From Treponema sp. (GTDB taxonomy: Bacteria > Spirochaetota > Spirochaetia > Treponematales > Breznakiellaceae): a DNA stretch of 64,000 nt. This document shows, piece by piece, positions 1 through 8,501 of the stretch; position 1 is the first letter of the stretch; each line of letters opens with the position of its first letter. The stretch is from the NCBI GenBank assembly GCA_031256035.1, contig JAIRRJ010000056.1:1-64000 (forward strand), read 5' to 3'. The notes under the pieces are model-generated. The model saw only the letters and a program-made list of their open reading frames with translations. It was not told the origin of the DNA and ran no database searches. A program made the translations under genes and the position numbers.

Positions 1-18
1 TTTTCGCGTTACTTTTTT

Positions 19-1413
19 ATGTGGCTGTTCGTTGCGGCGGTTGCGGTCAGTTTCGCCGGAATGGCCCGTACACGGAAAAATTACTTGATTTTTTGGTGTT
101 TTATCATCATTGTATTGGCTTTTCAAACCGTCAACGCGCTGATCTGGAAGTACATGGTTTTAATGACCAGATTATTTCCGCTGTTTTTCCATGTGCCGAT
201 TGTTCTTTTTATCATCCTTTACCTGAAGCGCACGTGGCTGATAACGCTTACCAGTCTGTTTCTTTCCTTCCTGTGCTACCAGCTTCCCCGCTGGATCGGC
301 TCTTTTGCTGGCGAAGTTTTCAGAGCTGCCGCCATGAACTGGGGCGGAGTTTCCGAAGGCGTTTCCGAGAACTCAGGCATTGTTTCCAACGTTGTTTCCA
401 TGAACAACAGCGCAGTTTTGAACACTGTTTCCATGAACCACCTCGGTTTAATTGCGGGCGCGATTCTGACATTTTATTTCGTGCAAAAATACGCGGTAAA
501 ACCTGCCCGGCGCCTGATGGAACGTTCGGTGAAATCCTGCCTGCTCTTTGGCGCCATGCCGTTTATTTACTATATATTCGACTATGCCGTTGTTATTTAC
601 TCCGATTTAATGTACTCAGGAAACCGCGCGGTTATACAATTCCTGCCCTCTTTTATGTCGGCATTCTATCTGGCGTTTGTCCTTATGTACCATACCGAAA
701 TACAAAAGCTGGTAAACAGCCAAAAAGAGCGGGAAATGCTGGATGTGCAGTTCAGGATGGCGCAGACGGAGTTTGCTTCCATGCGGCAGATACAGGATAA
801 CGCCGCGTCCTACCGGCACGATATGCGCCACCATTTTGCTCTGTTGCAGGGGTTAGCATCCGGGGAACGCATAGACGAACTTAAGGACTATCTCAGGACT
901 GCCCAATCCGACATGGACGCCATCACGCCCGTACGCTTTTGCGAAAACGAAACGGTCAATCTGATTTTGTCCGCTTATGCCGCCAAAGCAAATCAATCGG
1001 GAATCAAATTGACTATTGACGCGAAGCTGCCTGACTTGCTGCCCTTCAGCGACACCGAACTTTGTTCCCTGCTGTCAAACGCTTTGGAAAACGCCATACA
1101 CGCCTGTGTGGATATACCTGAAAGCAACAGTGCCAAACTTCGTTTGGCTTCGATTAACAGCGCCGCTCACGCGGCTAAAGAAGGGGTTAGCCGCTGTATC
1201 AATCTGCATGTGTATACCAAGAATAACAAGCTGTGCATTAACATCAGTAACACCTGTCAGAGTGAACCTGTATTTGAACAGGGCATGCCCGTGTCAAAAA
1301 AACAGGGGCATGGCTTTGGCACAAAGAGCATGGTTCACATCATAGAAAAGCACAGCGGCGTATTTTGTTTTTCAGTCAAAGACGGCTGGTTTACATTTCA
1401 GGCAAGTGTGTAA
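19..1413 (+). CDS. Membrane sensor histidine kinase, GHKL (AgrC/LytS-like) type
   Basis: Predicted membrane sensor kinase. The first 230 residues are mostly hydrophobic helices (for example near 22-40, 58-70, 73-90, 143-157, 175-195 and 208-224). A short coiled region follows, then an H-box of the AgrC/HPK10 type (RHDMRHH, candidate phospho-His 267), an N-box (ALENAIHAC) and a glycine box (GHGFGTKS). There is no receiver domain, so a separate regulator, usually of the LytTR kind in this family, would be expected; none is seen downstream, and any partner could lie left of the window. The frame is open to base 1, so the true start may be outside. Residues 109-140 form a Val-Ser-Asn-rich insert made of repeated GTTTCC units, probably an extracytoplasmic loop. 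The ligand is unknown. The gene converges on the GH31 gene with only 20 bp between stops. Confidence 0.85.
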   Translation: MWLFVAAVAVSFAGMARTRKNYLIFWCFIIIVLAFQTVNALIWKYMVLMTRLFPLFFHVPIVLFIILYLKRTWLITLTSLFLSFLCYQLPRWIGSFAGEVFRAAAMNWGGVSEGVSENSGIVSNVVSMNNSAVLNTVSMNHLGLIAGAILTFYFVQKYAVKPARRLMERSVKSCLLFGAMPFIYYIFDYAVVIYSDLMYSGNRAVIQFLPSFMSAFYLAFVLMYHTEIQKLVNSQKEREMLDVQFRMAQTEFASMRQIQDNAASYRHDMRHHFALLQGLASGERIDELKDYLRTAQSDMDAITPVRFCENETVNLILSAYAAKANQSGIKLTIDAKLPDLLPFSDTELCSLLSNALENAIHACVDIPESNSAKLRLASINSAAHAAKEGVSRCINLHVYTKNNKLCINISNTCQSEPVFEQGMPVSKKQGHGFGTKSMVHIIEKHSGVFCFSVKDGWFTFQASV

Positions 1414-1433
1414 AACAGTGGAAATATAACCCC

Positions 1434-3440
1434 TTATATCTGCGCTCCCGGTCTTACCAAAAGCGGCATACTCATGTAGCCGTGTTTTTCTGTTTTCCAG
1501 CAGCCGCCCTTCACCGTTTCTCCTGTCAAAAGATTTTTCCAGTCCCCTGCGGGCAGATAATACGATACTTCGCCGTCTTCGCTGAATACGGGCGCAACAA
1601 GCAGGTCAGTGCCGAGCATATACTGGCGATCCAGGTACGAGCAGGCGGGATCATCTGGGAATTCAAGGAACATGGCGCGTAACACGGGAACGCCCTTTTC
1701 ACAGGCTTCTTTCGCGGATTTCAGAATGTACGGCTTTATGCGCGTTTTAAGTTCGATAAAGAAGCGGCAGACATCGGCTGATTCTTCATCAACGCTCCAC
1801 GGAACACGGTAGGAATGGCTGCCGTGGAGTCTTGAATGTGAGGAAAGAAGCCCGAACGCAAGCCAGCGTTTGAACAGGGCGGCGTTAGGTGTTCCTTCAA
1901 AGCCGCCGATGTCGTGGCTCCAGAAACCGAAGCCCGAAAGACCGAGTGAAAGGCCGCCGCGCAGTGTTTCCGCCATCGCCTCGAATGTTGATTCGCAGTC
2001 TCCGCCCCAATGCAGGGGGAAACGCTGCCCGCCTGTTGTGGCTGAACGGGCGAACAGGCACGCCTCGCCTTTTCCGCGCTTTTTTTCCAGCAGTTCAAAA
2101 ACCGCTTTGTTGTACAGGTAGGTGTAAAAGTTATGATGCCGCTGCGGATCGCCGCCGTCAAAATAAGCCGCGTCAACGGGAATGCGCTCGCCAAAATCGG
2201 TCTTGAAGCAGTCAACCCCCATGTCGAGTAACTTTTCAAGATGCTTTGTGTACCACTTGGCGGCATCGGGATTGGAAAAATCGACAATTGCCATTCCCGC
2301 CTGCCATTGATCGGTTTGGAAAATCGCGCCATTTTTGCGCCTGATGAAATAGCCGCCTTTTTTCCCTTCTTCGAATAACGGAGAACGCTGGGCGATGTAG
2401 GGGTTGATCCACACGCAGATTTTTATGCCTTTTGCTTTAATTCGTGACAGCATACCGGCTGGATCGGGGAAAGTTTCCTTGTCCCATGTAAAGTCGCACC
2501 AGTTAAAACCTTTCATCCAGAAACAATCAAAATGAAAAACAGAAAGCGGTATTTTTCTTTCTTCCATGCCGTTGATAAAACTCATTACTGTTTTTTCATC
2601 GTAGGAAGTAGTGAACGAGGTTGAAAGCCAGAGACCGAAACTCCATTCGGGCAGCATGGGGGGTCTTCCGGTAAGCGCGGTATAGCGTTCCAGAATAGCT
2701 TTGGGCTGCGGCCCGTAAATAATGAAGTACTCAAGGACTTCTCCGCTTACACAGAACTGCACGCGCGATGTTTTTTCGCTGCTGATTTCAAGCGATACTT
2801 TTCCGGGATCATTAATGAACACCCCGTATCCTTTGTTTGTCATGTAAAAGGGAATGTTTTTGTACGCCTGTTCGCTGGCGGTACCGCCGTCCGCGTTCCA
2901 GACATCTATGGTTTGCCCGTTCTTTACGAGAGGCCCGAAACGCTCGCCCAATCCGTATACCAGTTCCCCCACAGAAAGAGACAGTTCGTCCTTTACAAAC
3001 GGCCCTCCGGCGCGGTCAACCATGTAACCGGTTGATTTATACAGGTTTTTGGTGAGAGTCTTACCGCCGCCAAGGAAACTGTTGTTCCACCCGTAGCCGC
3101 GGTCGATAACTACCGAAAGCTCACCGCTTTCCAAAACGGCGTTTTCATTTGTAATGCGCACAGTCGGCTTAAACGCCGGATCATTTTCCAGTTGAAAATG
3201 CGGCCCTTTGTTTATTTCCCCTTCAAAGTGGGCAATTCGCACCTTGATAACGTTGCGCATGGGGCTGGAATAACGTATGGTGAGAAGCGAATTGCCAAGC
3301 GTATCGCCTCTGTGCCGGATATGCCTCTCCGGCGCGTACACCACAAGCTCGTTTCCCTGTTGTTCCGCCTCTATAACGCAGGATGCAAAATGGGGATCTA
3401 TTCCGTCTCTGATAAGCCAGTATCCATCGGTAAATTTCAT
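1434..3440 (-). CDS. yicI: GH31 alpha-xylosidase/alpha-glucosidase (YicI-like), C-terminally short
   Basis: Glycoside hydrolase family 31, closest by eye to YicI alpha-xylosidase, which removes alpha-xylose from the ends of xyloglucan-type oligosaccharides. An N-terminal beta-sandwich is followed by the (beta/alpha)8 barrel. The barrel carries KTDFGERIP, whose Asp is the nucleophile, and HWGGDCESTFEAM, whose Asp is the expected acid/base. No signal peptide is seen, so it should act in the cytoplasm on imported sugars. E. coli YicI is about 772 residues; this protein has 668 and stops at VRPGAQI, inside the proximal C-terminal beta-domain, so the distal beta-sandwich is missing. The start is set by AAGGAG eight bases upstream. 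It appears to be monocistronic with its own promoter, and no sugar transporter is adjacent. Xylosidase versus glucosidase specificity is inferred. Confidence 0.88.
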   Translation of the reverse strand: MKFTDGYWLIRDGIDPHFASCVIEAEQQGNELVVYAPERHIRHRGDTLGNSLLTIRYSSPMRNVIKVRIAHFEGEINKGPHFQLENDPAFKPTVRITNENAVLESGELSVVIDRGYGWNNSFLGGGKTLTKNLYKSTGYMVDRAGGPFVKDELSLSVGELVYGLGERFGPLVKNGQTIDVWNADGGTASEQAYKNIPFYMTNKGYGVFINDPGKVSLEISSEKTSRVQFCVSGEVLEYFIIYGPQPKAILERYTALTGRPPMLPEWSFGLWLSTSFTTSYDEKTVMSFINGMEERKIPLSVFHFDCFWMKGFNWCDFTWDKETFPDPAGMLSRIKAKGIKICVWINPYIAQRSPLFEEGKKGGYFIRRKNGAIFQTDQWQAGMAIVDFSNPDAAKWYTKHLEKLLDMGVDCFKTDFGERIPVDAAYFDGGDPQRHHNFYTYLYNKAVFELLEKKRGKGEACLFARSATTGGQRFPLHWGGDCESTFEAMAETLRGGLSLGLSGFGFWSHDIGGFEGTPNAALFKRWLAFGLLSSHSRLHGSHSYRVPWSVDEESADVCRFFIELKTRIKPYILKSAKEACEKGVPVLRAMFLEFPDDPACSYLDRQYMLGTDLLVAPVFSEDGEVSYYLPAGDWKNLLTGETVKGGCWKTEKHGYMSMPLLVRPGAQI

Positions 3441-3476
3441 CTTTATACTCCTTAAATTACTTTAGGTTTATTAGGC

Positions 3477-3505
3477 ATGATATGCGATAAAATGCAGACA
3501 ATCAA
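3477..3505 (-). promoter_or_regulatory. Sigma-70-type promoter of the GH31 gene
   Basis: On the minus strand, TTGATT (3500-3505) is followed by a 17-bp spacer and TATCAT (3477-3482), about 37 bp before the GH31 start codon. No clear long operator palindrome is seen around it. Confidence 0.6.
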
Positions 3506-3529
3506 GGGGCGAAAAGGAGCATCGTGCTT

Positions 3530-4720
3530 TCATTGCTGATTTTTTATTGGCACATATCCGGTTCTTTGAACCAATGTTTGCCCTTGCTCAGATAAAATCC
3601 ATTCAATAAATGATTCAATGTTTTCGTTTTTTTCATCGTTCTCAATATATATTGCATAAAAACTTTCTGAAAAAGGATAACTGTTATCTTGTATCGTTTC
3701 TGTTGACGGGGAAATACCATTAACAGACAATAGTTTTATATGATCATTTTTTACCATTTTTGTAGAAAAGAATAAAAAAGAATAACCTATTGCGTTGGAA
3801 AAATTTCTATAATCGGCAACTTGGTTTATTATAGTACCCATACCCCAGGACACATTTTCCCTGCGGGGTTTAATAATGGGATTGCCGCCCATTATTTTTT
3901 CCAATAACGTTTGACTTCCTGAATTCTTTGGTCTTTGAAAAGCCCTGATTCTCCGGTTTGCTCCATTTACTTTTTTCCAGTTTTTTATCCTGCCTGAATA
4001 TATCCCTTGAATGTTTTCTATTGTTAAATTGTTTACTTTGTTTTCTTTGTTTACAAAAAACACAAAGGCTTCCCTTCCAATGGCTGTAAATTTTACTTTT
4101 ATGCCATTGTCAGTAAAACGTTTTAACTGTGTGTCCGACGGCTCTGCGCAAAATATTATGTCTGCTTTTCCTTCAAAGAGATTATCATAAGCTCCATCGG
4201 TTTTATTGCAAAATACCGGATAACCGCTCATAGGTTTGTAATCATTAACATAATAATTACCTTTTGGATAAACTGCCTGCACAAACGAAGCATACACAGG
4301 GTAAAGAGCCGTTGCCCCATCAAGTACCGGCAAATTGTCATTTATATTTAATTTGGATTCTTCATCGAGTTCTGCCAAATATCCGCTTTCCCCAAATGGC
4401 GCATAACCGCCCAAAGAAATATCTTGATTAACAGTTGGAATTTCATCTACATAAAATTGATATTTAATAACTGCTGCTCCCGAAATAATACAGACAACAG
4501 AAACTAAAAAAAGAAAATAAATAACTTTTGATTTTATTTTGTTCCATGAAATCAAAAATACTATTATTGATACATAAGAAACAAATAATAATGTGATCAA
4601 AATTTCTCTTTGAGTAGAAAAAAGAAGTAATACCAGAACAATTAATGACAGAACACTGATTACAATTCCAATAAAGACACTAATTAATATTTTGACTGTT
4701 TTTCTTGTTTTTTCTTCCAT
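3530..4720 (-). CDS. Membrane-anchored PstS-like phosphate-binding-type protein
   Basis: The N-terminus holds three hydrophobic helices (about residues 11-34, 38-57 and 65-86). The remaining 300 residues are a periplasmic-binding-protein fold of the PstS type. Markers are LDGATALYPVYASF near the start of the domain, GIYSGRIKNWKKVNG in the middle, and RPKNSGSQTLL, which matches the phosphate-contact loop of PstS proteins. It has no lipobox or cleavable signal, so the binding domain is probably tethered outside the membrane by the helices. No PstC, PstA or PstB lies nearby, which argues for sensing or scavenging rather than ordinary transport. It is clearly more AT-rich than the flanking genes and is followed upstream by two small exported proteins on the same strand, so the three may be one transcript and recently acquired. 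The ligand is inferred, not shown. Confidence 0.7.
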   Translation of the reverse strand: MEEKTRKTVKILISVFIGIVISVLSLIVLVLLLFSTQREILITLLFVSYVSIIVFLISWNKIKSKVIYFLFLVSVVCIISGAAVIKYQFYVDEIPTVNQDISLGGYAPFGESGYLAELDEESKLNINDNLPVLDGATALYPVYASFVQAVYPKGNYYVNDYKPMSGYPVFCNKTDGAYDNLFEGKADIIFCAEPSDTQLKRFTDNGIKVKFTAIGREAFVFFVNKENKVNNLTIENIQGIYSGRIKNWKKVNGANRRIRAFQRPKNSGSQTLLEKIMGGNPIIKPRRENVSWGMGTIINQVADYRNFSNAIGYSFLFFSTKMVKNDHIKLLSVNGISPSTETIQDNSYPFSESFYAIYIENDEKNENIESFIEWILSEQGQTLVQRTGYVPIKNQQ

Positions 4721-4768
4721 AAGTTATCACCTCCGTGTCCATGTTGTACTTTCGGCGTCATATGTTTT

Positions 4769-5005
4769 TCATCTTATTTTCCGTATACAATGTATTATTA
4801 CAAAAATCATTGGAACAATAAATATTGCCATAAAAAACGACCCATGTGAATATGGAGCGCCTCTAAAATTTCCCGCTGTTTCTTCCATATCTTCCAGAGA
4901 TTCTTTTTCAACAAAAATAAAACCAATGATGAGATAAAAAACTATTATTGCTAAGACAATCAATATTAAAAGATATACAAATTTGTCTTTTTTATTTTCT
5001 TCCAT
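4769..5005 (-). CDS. Small membrane protein with two predicted helices
   Basis: A 78-residue protein with a charged N-terminus (MEENKKDK), one long hydrophobic helix at about residues 10-32, an acidic middle and a second hydrophobic stretch at about 57-74 ending in basic residues. The start is placed at the ATG at 5005 because GGAG lies nine bases upstream. An in-frame TTG at 5023 would add six residues but has no ribosome site. It lies between the PstS-like gene and the exported small protein, all on the minus strand and all AT-rich, which suggests one unit. I do not recognise a family; function unknown. Confidence 0.6.
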   Translation of the reverse strand: MEENKKDKFVYLLILIVLAIIVFYLIIGFIFVEKESLEDMEETAGNFRGAPYSHGSFFMAIFIVPMIFVIIHCIRKIR

Positions 5006-5026
5006 CGGAATACTCCAAATCAAAGA

Positions 5027-5320
5027 TTAAAATCTGAAACGAAGCCCCGCATAAAAATTGTTGTTTTGAGTTTGACCCATTTCAACATGCTGCAAAAAAT
5101 TAAAAGCTGAAGAAACCAATCTTATGCCGTCATCCGGACCATCAGCTTCAGCAGATGCGCCGCCTGCAACCGCAACAAGAATCATAAAAAGCGGAAGAAG
5201 CCCGATACCTACCACTATTAAAACTGCCGCATCTTTGTCGCTTATGCCGCTGTTATCCGCCCATACAGCCATGTTGACGAATATCACCATGATAAGAACT
5301 AGCGCGACTTTCTTTGACAT
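5027..5320 (-). CDS. Small exported protein of unknown function
   Basis: A 97-residue protein with a typical signal peptide (MSKKVALVLIMVIF) and likely cleavage after VWA. A second hydrophobic, glycine-rich segment sits at about residues 33-55. The C-terminus ends in YAGLRFRF, an aromatic-ending strand of the sort seen at the end of outer-membrane proteins, though the protein is too short to be a barrel alone. The ATG at 5320 is chosen because GGAGGA lies just upstream; a TTG at 5332 that would extend the frame overlaps that ribosome site. It is the first gene of the AT-rich three-gene cluster. Confidence 0.6.
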   Translation of the reverse strand: MSKKVALVLIMVIFVNMAVWADNSGISDKDAAVLIVVGIGLLPLFMILVAVAGGASAEADGPDDGIRLVSSAFNFLQHVEMGQTQNNNFYAGLRFRF

Positions 5321-5444
5321 AAATTCCTCCAATAATGGCTATAATAAAAACACATTAACAATTTAACTATGTATTGACAAGCCGTGTTTTTGTGCCAATC
5401 TGCCGCACCCAGCCAAAATATGCAGGTCAGTGTCCTGCCTTATA

Positions 5445-5575
5445 CCAGCCCGGTTCAAGGATCGCAAACTAACCCGGTTCAAGGATAGTAAACCAGCCCA
5501 GTTCAAGGATCGCAAACCAGCCTAGTTTAAGGATCGCAAACCAGCCCGGTTTAAGGATCGTAAACCAGCCCGGTT
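5445..5575. repeat. 24-bp direct tandem repeat, five full copies plus a partial one
   Basis: Unit CCAGCCCGGTTCAAGGATCG plus CAAA, starting at 5445, 5469, 5493, 5517 and 5541, with 11 bp of a sixth copy at 5565-5575. Copies differ at a few positions. The 24-bp period is a multiple of three and several frames stay partly open (for example an eight-residue unit PARFKDRK), but stops and the lack of a start codon with a ribosome site argue against translation. It fills most of the 338-bp gap between the small exported protein and the next kinase gene. No spacers are present, so it is not a CRISPR array. Confidence 0.9.
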
Positions 5576-5658
5576 GCGGATGCCGCCGGATTAGCTCCCT
5601 GCTTTTCATCTTGCAAAATTATGCGGTTTAGGCAAAAATATAATTACAAGAGGGTATA

Positions 5659-7512
5659 ATGCGTTCCATTACAAGGAAATTGTGGTCGATTATTACTCAG
5701 GCTCAGATGCTGGTTATATTTCTGGCATTTGCGTTAATGGTTGTTCTAAGCTATTTGTATGTGAGTGACGTTCAGCGTAAACATTTATGGACGCTTGCGC
5801 AGGACACCATTGCACATACGGAAGTCAATATCAAATCCGATCTGCTGGAACCAGAGACATTTTTGGGCGGCATTGCGGAAACAATACGTGTGATGATTTT
5901 GCAGGGCAAAACCCTGGATGAAGTTTGGGATTATTTAAATAACATCACCGAGTATGTAACCACCAATGAACAGTTTGCGTATGCTACCGGCGTTTACGGC
6001 TTTTTTGATGTGTTTGGCGGGAAGTTTTGCAACAGTATCGGCTGGATACCGCCTGACGATTATGTGCCGCAGAGCCGCCCGTGGTATATAGCCGCGGAAG
6101 AAGCAGACGGAAAAGTCGGAACTACAGAACCATATTTACTTGTATCGCTCCAGACGGTTGCCATAACATTTGCGCGCCGTATTTTTGATGATGACGGAAA
6201 TCCGCTGGGCGTAGTTTGCCTTGACATAAGGCTTGACAGAATCAGGCAGTATGCCGTTGAAACGCAATTTGCCGAAAAAGGTTACGGATTCCTGCTCAGC
6301 AGAGATTTTACGGTAATCGCCCATCCGAATCCGTCAATGGTTGGCATAGTGTTGGCTGACCAGAAAAGCGGCATTGCGGACTTTGCAAACGAATTAAAAC
6401 AAACAGGTTTTATTTCTGAGCGCATATCGACTGATTACCGGGGAATCAAATCCATTGTCTATATCGGAAGACTGTACAATGGCTGGTACATGGGGATTGT
6501 AACGCCCAGAGACACCTATTATAAAACCACCAGAAATCTGATGGTGATGCTTTCCGCGCTGGGTACGGTGCTGGCGGTAATACTCAGCCTCATACTGCTT
6601 CGCATAATTTCAGCGAAAATCAAGGCGGACACACTGGCAGCCGAAGTTGTTGAGCTGGAAAAGCGAAAAGCCGACATTGCGGAAGAAAGCAACAAAACAA
6701 AATCCGACTTTCTGGCGCGGGTTAGCCATGAGATACGGACACCGTTAAACGCCATTTTAGGCATTGCGGAAATTCAATTGCATGATGACAAACTTGCAGA
6801 TAACGCCAGAGATGCTTTTGGTAGAGTTTCAAATTCGGGCAGTCTGCTGTTGGCAATTATTAACGACATACTTGATCTTTCAAAAATAGAAGCCGGCAAA
6901 ATGGAATTGCTTCCGGCAAAATACGAAGTAGCGAGTCTGATACATGACACCGCGCAGTTAAACCTGATCCGTTACGAGAGCAAGCCGATTATTTTTTCAT
7001 TACATATAGGTGAAAATATCCCGACTATGCTTGTCGGAGACGAGCTGCGCATCAAGCAGATTTTAAATAACATTCTATCCAACGCGTTCAAATATACCGA
7101 AAAGGGCGAAGTTAAGCTGTCAGTGTCCGCCGAACCAATGGGCGGCGAGGATGAATCTGACATAATGATTTTGATTTTCAGCGTAACTGATACAGGGCAG
7201 GGTATGACTGCCGAACAGATAGAAAGACTTGGCGACAGTTATTCCCGTTTTAACATGGAGGCGAACCGGTTAACTGTGGGAACAGGCCTTGGTATGACTA
7301 TCGCAAAAACTTTGATACTGCTGATGGACGGTCAAATTTCCATAAAGAGCGAGCCGGGGAAGGGTTCGACTTTTACTGTCCGTCTGCCGCAGTGGACAAC
7401 CGGTTCCTCGCAGACAATAAGCAGGGAATTGGCGGACAATCTTTCAAAGTTCAGGATTAACAGCCTGTCTCAATTAAATAAATCTGAAATGAAGCGGGAG
7501 TTCATGCCCTAG
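5659..7512 (+). CDS. dCache sensor histidine kinase, N-terminal part of a hybrid kinase ended by an in-frame amber codon
   Basis: Membrane helix at residues 14-34, then an extracytoplasmic double-Cache sensor (about 35-290, with the RPWYIAA motif), a second helix near 293-312, and a kinase core. The core has HisKA (SHEIRTPLNA), an N-box (NNILSNAFKY), DTGQGM and GTGLGM. The start has GAGGG upstream, and a TATAAT box lies at 5639-5644. Translation stops at TAG (7510-7512), but the same frame continues straight into a receiver domain with no shift. A Tyr codon (TAC or TAT) at that place would restore one polypeptide of 942 residues. As it stands, the kinase half is complete and could work with a separate receiver. 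Sequencing error, a real nonsense mutation or readthrough are all possible. Confidence 0.88.
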   Translation: MRSITRKLWSIITQAQMLVIFLAFALMVVLSYLYVSDVQRKHLWTLAQDTIAHTEVNIKSDLLEPETFLGGIAETIRVMILQGKTLDEVWDYLNNITEYVTTNEQFAYATGVYGFFDVFGGKFCNSIGWIPPDDYVPQSRPWYIAAEEADGKVGTTEPYLLVSLQTVAITFARRIFDDDGNPLGVVCLDIRLDRIRQYAVETQFAEKGYGFLLSRDFTVIAHPNPSMVGIVLADQKSGIADFANELKQTGFISERISTDYRGIKSIVYIGRLYNGWYMGIVTPRDTYYKTTRNLMVMLSALGTVLAVILSLILLRIISAKIKADTLAAEVVELEKRKADIAEESNKTKSDFLARVSHEIRTPLNAILGIAEIQLHDDKLADNARDAFGRVSNSGSLLLAIINDILDLSKIEAGKMELLPAKYEVASLIHDTAQLNLIRYESKPIIFSLHIGENIPTMLVGDELRIKQILNNILSNAFKYTEKGEVKLSVSAEPMGGEDESDIMILIFSVTDTGQGMTAEQIERLGDSYSRFNMEANRLTVGTGLGMTIAKTLILLMDGQISIKSEPGKGSTFTVRLPQWTTGSSQTISRELADNLSKFRINSLSQLNKSEMKREFMP

Positions 7513-8487
7513 GGCCGCGTTTTAATCGTTGATGATGTTGAAACAAATTTGTATGTCGCCAGAGGGCTTATGGCGCCTTACGGATTGTCAATAGACACCG
7601 CAACCAGCGGCATTGATGCGGTGCAAAAAATCAAAGACAACTGCGTGTATGACATTATTTTCATGGATCACATGATGCCAAAAATGGACGGCATGGAAGC
7701 GACAAAGATCATCCGTGAAATGGGGTATGCGCATCCGATAGTCGCATTAACCGCAAATGCCCTGGTGGGGCAGGCGGAAATATTCATGCAAAATGGTTTT
7801 GACGATTTCATATCCAAGCCGATTGATACCCGCGATCTTAATGCAACATTGAACAGGCTGATACGTGACAAACAGCCGCAGGAAGTGATTGATGCCGCAC
7901 GGGAACAGGAGAAAAAATTAAACATTACCAAAGATGATAAACAAACATCAATAACTCCTCAGTTGGCGGATATTTTTATCCGTGACGCAAAAAAAGCGTT
8001 GGCGGTGCTGGAAACGGCGTATAACAACAGGCTGCAGAACAATGATGACATTTCAATGTATGTAATAAATGTCCACGCAATGAAGAGCGCACTTGCAAAC
8101 ATCAGCGAACAATCTCTCTCGGACGAAGCGCGTAAATTGGAGCATGAGGCGCGGGAGCGAAACATTGAATATCTGTTATCCGAAACTCAGGGATTTTTAA
8201 GAGCTTTGCATGAGGTAATCATAAAAATAACGCCCAAAGAAACTGAGGGCGGCGCTGTTGATGAAAGCAAAGAAGATGTCCGCAAGTTTTTACTTGAAAA
8301 ATTTACCGCCATACAAACAGCGGCGGGAGCGCTTGACAAAAAGACAATAAAAAAAGAAATGTCATCTCTTACTGAAAAAGTATGGTCGCCGCCCACTAAG
8401 AAAGTGATAGACTCTATTGCCGAGCATTTACTGCACAGTGATTTTGAAGAAATAGAAAAAGAAGCGGGAAAATTCCTGCAAAAATAG
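7513..8487 (+). pseudogene. Receiver plus Hpt half of the hybrid kinase, downstream of the amber codon
   Basis: In frame with the preceding kinase. It begins GRVLIVDDVETN, the first strand and acidic pair of a response-regulator receiver, followed by FMDHMMPKMDG (phospho-acceptor Asp) and the FISKP lysine. After a linker comes a histidine phosphotransfer domain with NVHAMKSALANI, whose His would complete a His-Asp-His relay. The final 90 residues are helical and unassigned. No ATG, GTG or TTG with a ribosome site precedes the receiver: the first ATG-like start at 7549 would remove the acidic pocket. Expression therefore needs amber readthrough or restoration of the codon. The reading frame and motifs are otherwise intact over 970 bp, which suggests a very recent change or an error rather than an old pseudogene. 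Confidence 0.75.
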
Positions 8488-8489
8488 CA

Positions 8490-8495
8490 TATACT
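8490..8495 (+). promoter_or_regulatory. -10 box directly upstream of pepT
   Basis: TATACT ends six bases before the pepT ATG and no Shine-Dalgarno sequence is present. No good -35 hexamer is seen. The position fits a leaderless or nearly leaderless transcript. Confidence 0.35.
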
Positions 8496-8501
8496 ATCAA
8501 C

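Noticed and set aside
5445-5580. Could the 24-bp repeat be a CRISPR array?
   Set aside because: Units are directly adjacent with no spacers and no cas genes are near.
7510-7512. TAG read as pyrrolysine
   Set aside because: No pyl genes or structural reason is visible, and the site is a linker between domains where Tyr would be ordinary; a point change is simpler.
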